From an uncultured Flammeovirgaceae bacterium (GTDB taxonomy: Bacteria; Bacteroidota; Bacteroidia; Cytophagales; Cyclobacteriaceae), in the NCBI GenBank assembly GCA_937138955.1, contig CAKZPJ010000599.1, positions 1 through 27,924 of the forward strand: DNA of 27,924 nt, in the 5' to 3' direction. A model generated the notes under the pieces. The model worked only from the letters and a program-made list of their open reading frames with translations, ran no database searches and was not told the DNA's origin. The position numbers were made by a program, and so were the translations under genes. Below, in pieces: positions 1 through 8,531 of this stretch (position 1 is its first letter; each line of letters begins with the position of its first letter).

Positions 1-551
1 TTGAACATCCGAGCGACTTTCAGTAACCCAGACATGCTGATAGCATCAGTGATCCGGCCTTCCATTATCAACGAAACCGCGGAAGCCAAAGGCAGACGTT
101 TGATTTTTATATCTTCAGTATCTTCAAATTCCGGTTCACCATACGTTAAATCTTGAGCTAAAAAAATAAACCCCTCTTCATCAGTCACCGAGTTGGAGGT
201 ATGGATTCGCATGATATTATCCCAGCGATGAGCGGTTAACCCTGTTTCTTCTTTCAATTCTCTTTGAGCTGATAGAAGAGCACCATCTTCTTTACTACCT
301 CCTCCCATCGGAATCTCCCAGGAATATTCATCTATTGTATAACGATACTGCCCTACCAACCAAGTGTGCATCTCCTCATCTACCGGAATAATGCCAATAG
401 CTAAATTCTTAAAACTTACTTTTCCGTAAATACCTTGACCTCCACTGGGGTTAATCACCTGGTCTTCGTAAACCTCAATCCAAGGGTTATCATATACCTG
501 CTTTCGCGCTAATCGCTGCCACGGATTACTGGTTTTTGCTAACTTCTCCAT
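1..551 (-). CDS. Nudix hydrolase, ADP-ribose pyrophosphatase-like (3' end cut by window edge)
   Basis: The frame opens at ATG 551 (MEKLAKTSNPWQRLARK) and runs without a stop off the left edge, giving 183 residues. A Nudix box is visible at roughly residues 84-106: GGG-SKED-G-ALLSAQ-RELKEETGL, which fits Gx5Ex7REUxEExGU except that the first Glu of the consensus is Asp. The REL-x-EE core that binds metal is intact. The N-terminal half, with a WIEVYEDQVINP strand and a GxYGKVSFKN stretch, resembles the ADP-ribose pyrophosphatase/NudF group, which splits nucleoside diphosphates linked to another moiety. The exact substrate cannot be read from sequence. It lies downstream of the RNA methyltransferase on the same strand, 238 bases away, with two hairpins between them. 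Confidence 0.85.
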   Translation of the reverse strand, partial: MEKLAKTSNPWQRLARKQVYDNPWIEVYEDQVINPSGGQGIYGKVSFKNLAIGIIPVDEEMHTWLVGQYRYTIDEYSWEIPMGGGSKEDGALLSAQRELKEETGLTAHRWDNIMRIHTSNSVTDEEGFIFLAQDLTYGEPEFEDTEDIKIKRLPLASAVSLIMEGRITDAISMSGLLKVARMF

Positions 552-683
552 AGTATTTATTAAAATATCTCTAAAATTTACGAAAATTTCGAGATAAAGA
601 TACAGGCGATGTACTAAATTAGAAACAATAGATAGAGCGTAGCGAAGGGCAATAAAGGATTATCGAATTGCTAACTGGTTAAA

Positions 684-735
684 CAACTGGGATACTGACC
701 AGTTGAAAAGGTTTGAAGTCACACGTTCAGACTTC
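684..735. other. Two perfect hairpins in the methyltransferase-Nudix gap
   Basis: Two stems lie in the 238-base gap. CAACTGG (684-690) pairs perfectly with CCAGTTG (699-705) around an 8-base loop. GAAGTC (715-720) pairs with GACTTC (730-735) around a 9-base loop. An alternative pairing of AACTGGT (673-679) with ACCAGTT (698-704) competes with the first stem. Neither is followed by a clear T run on either strand, so I do not call them terminators. They could be transcript processing or folding signals between the two minus-strand genes, or chance. Confidence 0.4.
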
Positions 736-789
736 TAACACTCGTTTTCACATTTCGCCTTTCACATCTCATCCCTCACATTTTGTAAT

Positions 790-1320
790 CTAGTCGTCTA
801 GCTTCTTAAAGAAATCCCACATTACAATGCCTATACTTACTGAAACATTCAATGAGTGTTTGGTGCCAAACTGCGGAATTTCCAAACAGGTATCAGCATT
901 GGCTACTACCTCTTCTTCTACTCCGAATACCTCATTGCCAAAAATGAGACAATACTTACAATCGTGGTAAGGCATAAAATCTTGAAGCGGAACGCTTTCA
1001 TCAGCCTGCTCTACGCAAATGATTTTATAGCCAGCTTCTTTCAATTCATCTACCACTTCCTTCGTTTTATCCTGGTGAGTCCAGGCCACCGATTCAGTAG
1101 CTCCCAAAGCAGTTTTATTAATATCGCGGTGGGGTGGTTGGGCGGTAATACCGCACAGATAAATTCTTTCGATTCGGAATGCATCAGCAGTTCGGAAAGC
1201 CGACCCGACATTATGCATACTCCGAACGTTATCCAACACAATGACAATAGGCCGTTTCTCTTCGACTTTATACTCATCCACACTGAGTCTGCCGAGTTCT
1301 TCGTTCTTTAGTTTTCTCAT
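790..1320 (-). CDS. SpoU/TrmH-family RNA 2'-O-methyltransferase
   Basis: This 176-residue protein is the size of a bare SpoU (SPOUT) methyltransferase domain, with no N-terminal RNA-binding extension. All three family motifs are present. Motif 1 is NVGSAFRTAD at 37-46, with Asn37, Gly39 and Arg43. Motif 2 is the IFGNEVFG stretch at 126-133. Motif 3 runs from IPQFGTKHSLNVS at 148 onward and forms part of the trefoil knot that binds S-adenosylmethionine. Enzymes of this kind methylate ribose 2'-OH groups in tRNA or rRNA as dimers. The short length resembles TrmL/TrmH-like tRNA enzymes, but the target nucleotide cannot be told from sequence. It is transcribed divergently from mutS across a 271-base gap. 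Start is ATG 1320. Confidence 0.9.
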   Translation of the reverse strand: MRKLKNEELGRLSVDEYKVEEKRPIVIVLDNVRSMHNVGSAFRTADAFRIERIYLCGITAQPPHRDINKTALGATESVAWTHQDKTKEVVDELKEAGYKIICVEQADESVPLQDFMPYHDCKYCLIFGNEVFGVEEEVVANADTCLEIPQFGTKHSLNVSVSIGIVMWDFFKKLDD

Positions 1321-1395
1321 AGATGTGTTTCGTTTAATTAATCTCCGAGATTGGTAATGGTATTGAGATATATGAGTTAGTGATCAGACTAAAAC

Positions 1396-1468
1396 AATAT
1401 GTAACCTTAATTACATATTCTAAAACCTAATCTCCAACCCCTAACGACTTTATCTCCTGTAAAGGAGA
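1396..1468. other. Two perfect hairpins upstream of mutS
   Basis: AATATGTAA (1396-1404) pairs perfectly with TTACATATT (1411-1419) around a 6-base loop, a 9-bp stem. TCTCCT (1453-1458) pairs perfectly with AGGAGA (1463-1468) around a GTAA tetraloop. Both lie between the divergent methyltransferase and mutS genes, upstream of the predicted mutS promoter, so they would not be in the main mutS transcript. No good T run follows either on + or -. The second, set in a C-rich CTAATCTCCAACCCCTAA context, looks like a worn copy of the short CT-rich palindromes dispersed in many Bacteroidota genomes; that link is from memory, not a search. Confidence 0.45.
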
Positions 1469-1527
1469 ACGAAATTTTGTAACTTATCAAGATAACTACC
1501 CAGAGAATTGTTTTGCAGTGAAATTCT

Positions 1528-1559
1528 TTTGCCTAACCTTACCCGAACAATTACATTTG
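1528..1559 (+). promoter_or_regulatory. Bacteroidota-type sigma-ABfr promoter of mutS
   Basis: TTTG at 1528-1531 (the -33 element) is followed after 20 bases by TACATTTG at 1552-1559, a full match to TAnnTTTG (the -7 element). This is the known primary promoter of Bacteroidota. It predicts a transcript start near 1566 and a leader of about 26 bases before the mutS ATG at 1592. Confidence 0.75.
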
Positions 1560-1591
1560 TAAGATTCGTTAAGCGTTAATGCTACTCAACT

Positions 1592-4219
1592 ATGCCTTCT
1601 ACTAAGAAAAAATCCACTAATAAAGACACTCCCTTGATGCGCCAGTATAATCGGGTGAAAATTCAGCACCCAGGGGCAATTCTATTATTTAGGGTAGGCG
1701 ATTTTTACGAAACCTTTGGCGAAGATGCCATTACCGCTAGTAAGGTACTGGATATCGTACTAACGAAACGAGCCAACGGCTCCGCTTCTAACGTAGAACT
1801 AGCGGGATTTCCTCATCATGCATTGGACAATTACCTCACTAAGTTGGTGAGAGCCGGTTACCGAGTGGCTATTTGCGACCAGTTGGAAGACCCTCGTTTT
1901 GCCCGGGGCGTAGTGAAGCGAGGAGTTACCGAATTGGTTACTCCTGGCCTATCGTTTAACGATCAGGTACTTAATCAGAAGCATAACAACTATCTGGCAT
2001 CGGTTCATTTTGGAAAACAACAGTTAGGACTTGCGCTACTAGATGTTTCTACTGGTGAGTTTCTTACCGCCTGTGGCTCGCAGGAATACGTAGAAAAATT
2101 GATTCAAAGTTTCGGGCCTTCTGAAATTCTTTACTGTAAAAACTGTCGCTCTCAGTTTCTGGAAGTTTTTGGCGATGAACTGCCAACTTATCGTTTAGAT
2201 GAATGGCTTTATCATCACGATCACGCTTACGAGAAGCTTACTAATCACTTTAAAACCCCTAGCCTGAAGGGTTTTGGAATAGAAATGCTTACTGAAGGTA
2301 TTATTGCGGCGGGAGCTATTCTGCACTACCTGGAAGTTACCGAACACCATAAAATCCAACATATTACCTCCATTGCCCGGCTAGAGGCCAATCGCTACGT
2401 ATGGCTGGATAAATTCACCATTCGCAATTTGGAATTACTGCACGCTCAGCACGAAGGTGGCGTCCCCCTAATTGATGTTTTAGATTGTACGCACACTGCT
2501 ATGGGTGGCCGATTGCTGCGAAAGTGGATGGTGTTACCACTTAAATCGCCCAAAACGATTGATGAGCGACTGGGCACCGTAGAAGCATTAGTCAGCCAAC
2601 CGGAGTTGCACCAAGCAATTATAGAGCATTTAAAAGCGATTAGCGACTTGGAGCGGTTAATTTCTAAGGTGGCCGCTGGACGAATTAACCCTCGAGAGAT
2701 GGTTCAGCTCAAGCAGTCGCTAAAGCGCGTAATGCCGATTAGCGAATTACTTTCTGTTTCAGGCTATCCATCTCTGAATAAGATTGCTCAACAACTACCG
2801 AGTTGTCAGGAGCTGGTAACAAAGATTGAGCAGCAACTAAAGGAAGAACCACCGCTAGTGGCTAATCAAGGTAACTTAATTAATGATGGTATTGACGATC
2901 AATTGGATGAATTACGCAGTATCGCGTATTCAGGTAAAGATCACTTATCTCAAATCCGGGAACGGGAAGTAGAAAATACCGGAATTTCATCGCTTAAACT
3001 GGCTTATAATAAAGTGTTCGGCTACTATTTAGAAGTATCCAACGCTCACAAAGAAAAAGTGCCTTCAGAATGGATCCGAAAGCAGACCTTGGTGAATGCT
3101 GAACGCTACATTACCGAAGAACTCAAGACCTACGAGGAAAAGATTCTTACGGCTGAAGAGCAGCTCGTGCAGATTGAACAGCGTTTGTTTCAGCAATTGG
3201 TACTATTTGTGGGTCGCTACGTGAAAGAGGTGCAGCACAACGCTCGCACCCTTGCTCGCCTCGATTGCCTTTCGTCTTTTGCTGAAGTAGCCCGCACCCG
3301 TCGCTACGCCAAACCGAGCTTACTGGATTCTGATCGTATTGAAATTAAACAGGGTCGCCACCCAGTCATTGAACGGCAATTGCCTCCAGGCGAACCCTAC
3401 GTGCCTAATGACATTCAGTTGGATAGTGAGGAGCAGCAAATTATGATTATTACTGGCCCCAATATGGCCGGAAAGTCAGCGCTACTCCGCCAAACTGCGC
3501 TCATTGTGCTTATGGCTCAGATGGGCTCTTTCGTACCGGCTGAGGCTGCTGAGATTGGGTTGATTGACAAAGTATTTACTCGGGTAGGGGCTTCGGATAA
3601 TCTGGCCAAAGGTGAGTCTACCTTTATGGTGGAAATGAACGAAACGGCCAGTATTATGAATAATCTGAGTCATCGTAGCCTGATACTGATGGATGAGATT
3701 GGTCGGGGTACGAGCACTTACGATGGTATTTCCATCGCTTGGTCACTTGTGGAGTATCTGCACAATCATGCTGAATGCCGCGCCAAAACACTGTTTGCTA
3801 CGCATTACCACGAATTAAACCAATTGGCTAATGATCTGCCCCGAGTAAAAAACTACAATGTGGCGGTGAAGGAAGTCGGAGATACTATACTGTTTATTCG
3901 TCAGTTGCAGCCAGGGGGCAGTCAACACAGTTTTGGTATTCACGTAGCCCAGATGGCGGGTATGCCCGCTGAGGTAGTGAAACGAGCTAATGAAATCATG
4001 CGCCACTTAGAACGTGACAAGATTAGCGACTCCCGACCAGATTTGATGGCCGATATTCCTAAAAGCAAAACGCAGCTCCAGTTATTTGAGCTAGATCCTC
4101 GCTGGGCGCAGGTACAGGAAATTCTCCAGCATACCGATATTAATGCCCTTTCGCCAATTGAGGCTCTACTCAAACTTAATGAAATCCAGATGCTGCTTCA
4201 GGCTCAGACCTGCGAATAG
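1592..4219 (+). CDS. mutS: DNA mismatch repair protein MutS
   Basis: This 875-residue protein is full length for MutS1, which recognises mismatches and small loops and recruits MutL. The mismatch-binding Phe-x-Glu is at Phe38-Tyr-Glu40 (GDFYETFGEDA). The connector, lever and clamp domains follow through about residue 560. The ABC-type ATPase carries Walker A GPNMAGKSA at 622-630 and Walker B LILMDEIGRGTST with Asp701-Glu702, then the ATHYHEL switch and GGSQHSFGIHVAQMAGMP near the dimer interface. The MAGKSA form of Walker A (instead of MGGKST) is common in this phylum and keeps the lysine. A TTTG-N20-TACATTTG promoter lies 33 bases upstream. The 3' end overlaps the convergent NIPSNAP gene by 16 bases. 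mutL is also in this window, 17 kb away. Confidence 0.98.
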   Translation: MPSTKKKSTNKDTPLMRQYNRVKIQHPGAILLFRVGDFYETFGEDAITASKVLDIVLTKRANGSASNVELAGFPHHALDNYLTKLVRAGYRVAICDQLEDPRFARGVVKRGVTELVTPGLSFNDQVLNQKHNNYLASVHFGKQQLGLALLDVSTGEFLTACGSQEYVEKLIQSFGPSEILYCKNCRSQFLEVFGDELPTYRLDEWLYHHDHAYEKLTNHFKTPSLKGFGIEMLTEGIIAAGAILHYLEVTEHHKIQHITSIARLEANRYVWLDKFTIRNLELLHAQHEGGVPLIDVLDCTHTAMGGRLLRKWMVLPLKSPKTIDERLGTVEALVSQPELHQAIIEHLKAISDLERLISKVAAGRINPREMVQLKQSLKRVMPISELLSVSGYPSLNKIAQQLPSCQELVTKIEQQLKEEPPLVANQGNLINDGIDDQLDELRSIAYSGKDHLSQIREREVENTGISSLKLAYNKVFGYYLEVSNAHKEKVPSEWIRKQTLVNAERYITEELKTYEEKILTAEEQLVQIEQRLFQQLVLFVGRYVKEVQHNARTLARLDCLSSFAEVARTRRYAKPSLLDSDRIEIKQGRHPVIERQLPPGEPYVPNDIQLDSEEQQIMIITGPNMAGKSALLRQTALIVLMAQMGSFVPAEAAEIGLIDKVFTRVGASDNLAKGESTFMVEMNETASIMNNLSHRSLILMDEIGRGTSTYDGISIAWSLVEYLHNHAECRAKTLFATHYHELNQLANDLPRVKNYNVAVKEVGDTILFIRQLQPGGSQHSFGIHVAQMAGMPAEVVKRANEIMRHLERDKISDSRPDLMADIPKSKTQLQLFELDPRWAQVQEILQHTDINALSPIEALLKLNEIQMLLQAQTCE

Positions 4220-4971
4220 TCGGTTGGTTTCAGAAAAACTCGGTTTACCTTGGATACTGAGTTAGCGTACTTGGGCAGACTCGACATTTGCTTCCACTCC
4301 GGGTGATCTACAAATTTTTTCCAATTGGCATCCCTTTCCTTCATATCTTTAAAGGTGAGCATGTAGGTTAGTTGAGGCAATTTCTCTCCAATTAAGGTTT
4401 CGCCAAAAAATACCGGATGAAGCCCAGTTTTGTAGAACAGCGGTAGTTCGTCATCGTTGAACATGGCAATTTTCCGACGCACAGCATCATCATTGTAGCC
4501 TTCGTAAATACGAAGTTCAAATATCCGCTCGTTCGCCTCCGGCACTTCCATTTGAGGAATCGCCGCAAACGCCCGCATTAGTGAGTTTTCGTAGCGCGCA
4601 AAATTGGGGCTGTTTGGCGACGCACTATCCGCAAATGATTGACTATTCTGCTGATAGCTAGCTTGTCTCAACATTTTCGGCGTACTCTGCGCGAACTCCT
4701 CCAAACTACCAAAAGGAAGTAGCAAGTGGAGACGAGGTGGTTCAGACATACCCATTTCAGTGAACACCCCCACGTTTTTTACGCCTAGAGCATTCATCGC
4801 TGGAATGAACGCCTTTTGTAGATATTCATCAAACGCCTTCATTTTAGAGCCAGACTTCAGTTGGTAGGTACGCCACTCGTAGTACTGCTGATTGGCCATA
4901 GTAGGCGGCGCGATTACGTTTAAACTTGCGGCGGCCAAGGTAGATTGTTGTAAGAAATTTCTTCGATCCAT
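4204..4971 (-). CDS. NIPSNAP-family protein with Tat-like signal
   Basis: The 255-residue product starts MDRRNFLQQSTLAAASLNVIA, a twin-arginine-type leader (RRxFL followed by a short hydrophobic stretch), so export in a folded state to the periplasm is likely. Two NIPSNAP-type ferredoxin-like (dimeric alpha/beta barrel) repeats follow. The first is at about 30-110 (YYEWRTYQLKSGS, FIPAMNALGVKNVGVF). The second is at about 147-250 (IFELRIYEGYNDDAVRRKI, a LPLFYKTGLHPVFFGE stretch, then ANWKKFVDHPEWKQM). The biochemical function of bacterial NIPSNAP proteins is not settled. It starts 10 bases after the hybrid histidine kinase stop on the same strand, so the two are probably co-transcribed. Its last 16 bases overlap the end of mutS on the other strand. 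Confidence 0.85.
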   Translation of the reverse strand: MDRRNFLQQSTLAAASLNVIAPPTMANQQYYEWRTYQLKSGSKMKAFDEYLQKAFIPAMNALGVKNVGVFTEMGMSEPPRLHLLLPFGSLEEFAQSTPKMLRQASYQQNSQSFADSASPNSPNFARYENSLMRAFAAIPQMEVPEANERIFELRIYEGYNDDAVRRKIAMFNDDELPLFYKTGLHPVFFGETLIGEKLPQLTYMLTFKDMKERDANWKKFVDHPEWKQMSSLPKYANSVSKVNRVFLKPTDYSQV

Positions 4972-4981
4972 TTAGTTAAGG

Positions 4982-7900
4982 TTAAGAGTATTCGGTAATC
5001 TCATCGGAAATATGCTGCTCCAGTTTATCAAAGTAGCGAGTAAGTTGCTGTATTGTATTATCAATTGATGTTGGCTCAACCCGATCTTCTACATATTCCT
5101 TCGCTTGGTTTAGCAATCGTTCCAAAGAGTTTAGGTGGAGTAACCGGATATACGACATTATTTTATGACAATTGAACCTGAGCGCTTCCTCATCTTGCCG
5201 TTTTACAGCATTAATAATTACTGGAAAACTTTCTAAGGTTAACCGCTGAATCTGCTCTAATATTTCTACATAACCCTTAGGGTCATCTAGGTAAAGCTCC
5301 CGCAACTGGCTAAAATCTGGATTCAGGCCAGGAATAGCTACGTCCCTGACAGGAGTAACTGTTATTGAGTCTGCCGGGCGGTTTTTTGCTAACTCCGCTA
5401 ATTTCTCATGTAAGCTTTTTGGGTTAATTGGTTTAGAGATGTAATCATTCATTCCCATTTCTTGAATGCGATCTCGGGTCTTATCCGAAACTGAAGCTGT
5501 GAGAGCAATTATAGGGATATTTTCGTAGTGAGAGTCTTGTAAGTTTCTGATTTCTCGAGTGGCTTCGTAGCCATCCATTTCTGGCATTTGAATATCCATC
5601 AAGATCAGATCATACTGATTATTTTTTACCTTCTGTAATGCCTCTAAGCCATTCAGGGCAGTGTCTAATTGTACATCCCACTTATCAGACAGTCCTTCCA
5701 TCAGTAATTGATTGGGAATAACATCTTCTACGTATAGTACCTTCAACCCTTCTAACGACTGAAATTCAGTCATAAAAGATTGGGTGGTATTCTGTTGGGC
5801 GGTTTCAGACTGATCAGATTTACCAAAAGGTAAGGCCACCCGAAAGGTAGTGCCTTTCTTTTCAGTACTTTGCACAGAAATCTTTCCGCCTTGTAATTCT
5901 ACTATACTTTTTACAATGGATAATCCCAAACCAGTTCCGCCGTATTTGCTGGAACTAGCTTGCTGATAGGGTTCAAATATGATGGTCAGCTTATCTTCAG
6001 GTATTCCAATCCCAGTATCAGCAACCTCAAACAGCAAAATATGCTGTTCTTTCTCCTCTTTTTCTACGTAAATGCTGAGTACAATCTGTCCGGTTTCGGT
6101 AAATTTAACGGCATTACTAAGTAGGTTGTTAAGAATTTGACCCAAGCGATTTACGTCGCCCATTACCAATGTAGGCACTTCATCTTCGGTTAGCAACCGA
6201 AATAATATTCCTCGATCGCTTACCAAACTTCGGTAAGTAGATTTAACCCCCTGAATAAATTCAATCAGGTTAAATTCTTTATTATTTAGCTTTAGCTGAC
6301 CCGCCTTAATTTTTGATAAATCGAGAAGATCATTAATCAGTGCAGTAAGGTTATCGCCCGAAAATTTCAGTGTTTGTAGCATCTTTCTCTGATCCTCCCG
6401 AGGATTGCTCTGTAACATCAGATGTGTCATGCCCAGTACAGCATTTAGCGGGGTACGTATCTCGTGACTAATTTCAGATAGAAACTTCTCGCGCGCGCTA
6501 ATTGATTCTTGTGCAGAATATCGCTGCAATTCTATCTCCTGCTCTTTACGATCAGTAATATCTACAATACGGAGCATAATCATATTTTCCTGAGATACCG
6601 AACCATCTATCATGGGTTTAATGGTTGTGTTTCCCCAGAAAGAATGTCCTTGGCGCGTAGTGTACTGAATATCTTTAGTAGCAAACTTAGCCTCATGATT
6701 AAGAAACAACTGTAACTGGCCAGTTGCTTGAGTATCCCATATTGAGAAGAAATCAGTTCCTACTAGCTGAGAACGGTCTTCTCGGAGAAGCGCGCTAGCT
6801 GAGGAGTTGGCTTCAACGATAGAAAAATCGGAATACTTGAGTAAAAATACCGCATCGGGTAAATGATCAAGAACCACTTGAAATAACTTCGGATCAGTAA
6901 AACTCATTGCGTGTAAATTAATAAGCAAAGTGGGAGGCCTACTGCCTTCATCAATTGTTTTAAAAGCTATATCAAAAGGTTGATAAGTATTATCTTTTTT
7001 CTTAATTGAACATACTAAATTAGGTACAGGCTTAGAGAAAGCCAACATCATCTGCTTTTTTACAGCCATTTGAGCACCTTTATGAATTAATGCTATAATA
7101 TCTTGGCCCTGTAATTCATCTGATGTATACCCTAAGGCTTTTTCCACCTCAGTGCTACTGTCGTAAATAGCCAAGTTTTGACGCAAGAATAAACTAATGC
7201 TTTCTTGTGTGTTTTCCTTTGGAAGAGCGGACGAATGCGACTGACTTTGTTCACCTGCTGCCGGTAGCCAAGCTCGGTCTTCCCCCGAACTATCTAATTC
7301 TAGCCACCGAATAATGATACACACCATTTGACCATGATCATTGAAAAAGCGGTGGATAGTAGCGTTAATTGACCGAAATAACTCAAGCGACTGGAGAAGA
7401 CGTAACTGGACGTTACTTATTGAGGTAGTACCAACTTGCTGATTTGAAGTCGCCAAAAGTTTGGCATGATCATCAGAGTGAACCACTGAAAATAATGATA
7501 ACGAGTTGTCAGGTGCTACATCCAGGAGCTCTTTCGTATTTTGGCTGATATAATGTACATGATAATTAGTATCAGCTAAAATGAGTTCTTCTCGTGTCGT
7601 AGTAGGCGTTAGTATGTTTGTTTCCACCAAGGAAATCTGTTCGTTAGCGACTATTTGGTACAGTTGACCATTCTCTTCAAAAATTCTGGTAATAAAATTA
7701 ACAATCTTTACCAGTTCCCCACTCTTTTTATGAGCAAGATAACAATACTTAGAAAACTGTACTCCGTTTCGCGTATCTTTCTCTATTGCTGAGATAATCG
7801 CTGGGCGATAAGATGCTTCTACAAATTGTAAAAAACCATTGTTAGTGTAATAGTCACTCAGCAAATGCCCCAGCTGATAGTGTGCCTTGTGGCTCACGTA

Positions 7901-8338
7901 AGTACAATTGAAATCAGTGTCGTATACTGATATCACACTAGGCAAATGATCAACAATTGTTTTGTAGAGCTTTGCTAACTTAGGTAAGGGTGTATTTTTA
8001 GCAGTTATTTCTAGTATTGCAATAAATATATCCTCCTGTGAAGTGGAAGTGCGGCTTAACCAGAAGTGAGTCAGAACTTGGCTATACTCAGCCTCGAGGA
8101 TTCCTCTAAAGTTTAAAGCAATTGACTCAGGTGATTCTTTTTGGCTGAGAAGCCTCCGAAGAACTACTTCTGTATCAGGTGAAAATAAGGAATAAATAGA
8201 AATAGCACTTTTAATACCTGCCTCTTGAAAATATTCGGATGCCACAGTATTAACAAACAGAAGCTCTCCCCGCTCATTGAACAGCAACACAATATCCTTC
8301 TCTTCATTTAGTAAGCGACTAACCCTTTCTTTTATCAT
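4982..8338 (-). CDS. Hybrid sensor histidine kinase: multiple PAS, HisKA, HATPase, receiver, HPt
   Basis: This 1118-residue protein has no membrane segment and is probably cytoplasmic. About five PAS-like units occupy residues 10-600. The clearest begin near 125 (KTIVDHLPSVISVYDTDF), 385 and 488 (LDHLPDAVFLLKYSD), and the last ends in IVDITDRKEQ. The HisKA box has His625 (SEISHEIRTPLNAVLG). The ATPase shows the N box around NNLLSNAVKF (737-746), G1 DTGIGIP (774-780) and GGTGLGLS (800-807). A receiver domain follows at about 865-985 with Glu871-Asp872, phospho-acceptor Asp915 (LMDIQMPEMDG), Thr947 and Lys969. The C terminus, about 1005-1110, looks like an HPt domain with His1058 (NCHKIMSYIRLL). 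This gives a complete four-step relay in one chain, but no DNA-binding response regulator is nearby, so its target is unknown. It is upstream of, and probably co-transcribed with, the NIPSNAP gene. Confidence 0.93.
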   Translation of the reverse strand: MIKERVSRLLNEEKDIVLLFNERGELLFVNTVASEYFQEAGIKSAISIYSLFSPDTEVVLRRLLSQKESPESIALNFRGILEAEYSQVLTHFWLSRTSTSQEDIFIAILEITAKNTPLPKLAKLYKTIVDHLPSVISVYDTDFNCTYVSHKAHYQLGHLLSDYYTNNGFLQFVEASYRPAIISAIEKDTRNGVQFSKYCYLAHKKSGELVKIVNFITRIFEENGQLYQIVANEQISLVETNILTPTTTREELILADTNYHVHYISQNTKELLDVAPDNSLSLFSVVHSDDHAKLLATSNQQVGTTSISNVQLRLLQSLELFRSINATIHRFFNDHGQMVCIIIRWLELDSSGEDRAWLPAAGEQSQSHSSALPKENTQESISLFLRQNLAIYDSSTEVEKALGYTSDELQGQDIIALIHKGAQMAVKKQMMLAFSKPVPNLVCSIKKKDNTYQPFDIAFKTIDEGSRPPTLLINLHAMSFTDPKLFQVVLDHLPDAVFLLKYSDFSIVEANSSASALLREDRSQLVGTDFFSIWDTQATGQLQLFLNHEAKFATKDIQYTTRQGHSFWGNTTIKPMIDGSVSQENMIMLRIVDITDRKEQEIELQRYSAQESISAREKFLSEISHEIRTPLNAVLGMTHLMLQSNPREDQRKMLQTLKFSGDNLTALINDLLDLSKIKAGQLKLNNKEFNLIEFIQGVKSTYRSLVSDRGILFRLLTEDEVPTLVMGDVNRLGQILNNLLSNAVKFTETGQIVLSIYVEKEEKEQHILLFEVADTGIGIPEDKLTIIFEPYQQASSSKYGGTGLGLSIVKSIVELQGGKISVQSTEKKGTTFRVALPFGKSDQSETAQQNTTQSFMTEFQSLEGLKVLYVEDVIPNQLLMEGLSDKWDVQLDTALNGLEALQKVKNNQYDLILMDIQMPEMDGYEATREIRNLQDSHYENIPIIALTASVSDKTRDRIQEMGMNDYISKPINPKSLHEKLAELAKNRPADSITVTPVRDVAIPGLNPDFSQLRELYLDDPKGYVEILEQIQRLTLESFPVIINAVKRQDEEALRFNCHKIMSYIRLLHLNSLERLLNQAKEYVEDRVEPTSIDNTIQQLTRYFDKLEQHISDEITEYS

Positions 8339-8357
8339 AGAAAAAATAAACTAAATA

Positions 8358-8386
8358 CAAATATACTAAAAATATCACTAATGAAA
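8358..8386 (-). promoter_or_regulatory. Probable promoter of the hybrid kinase gene
   Basis: On the minus strand TATATTTG (8365 to 8358) matches TAnnTTTG exactly, about 20 bases before the kinase ATG at 8338. The expected -33 TTTG is only TTTC (8386 to 8383), at a short spacing of 17 bases. The -7 match is good and the -33 weak. The region is very AT-rich, which raises the chance of a fortuitous match. Confidence 0.5.
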
Positions 8387-8531
8387 GATTTGTATTATTA
8401 TTTTAATTTTTCTCATATCATACTCTTAAAATCTATTTCTTTGGGGGATGAAGAAAGGAATACTAATCATTGTGGGAAGTTAAATTCTGAAATTGTGTAT
8501 ACTTTGTTAGCAAATACCTAAGTTTGTGGCT

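Noticed and set aside
284..310. Asp for Glu at the first acidic position of the Nudix box
   Set aside because: Conservative change outside the REUxEE metal-binding core; not a sign of inactivity.
856..1311. A 151-residue plus-strand open frame
   Set aside because: It lies wholly opposite the RNA methyltransferase gene, which has all three SpoU motifs; the antisense frame shows no domain or signal.
3455..3481. Unusual Walker A (GPNMAGKSA) in MutS as a loss of function
   Set aside because: The lysine and glycines needed for ATP binding are kept, and this form is common in the phylum.
8498..8506. TATACTTTG before pyrE as a -7 promoter element
   Set aside because: The spacing inside the element is one base too long for TAnnTTTG and no TTTG lies at the right distance upstream.
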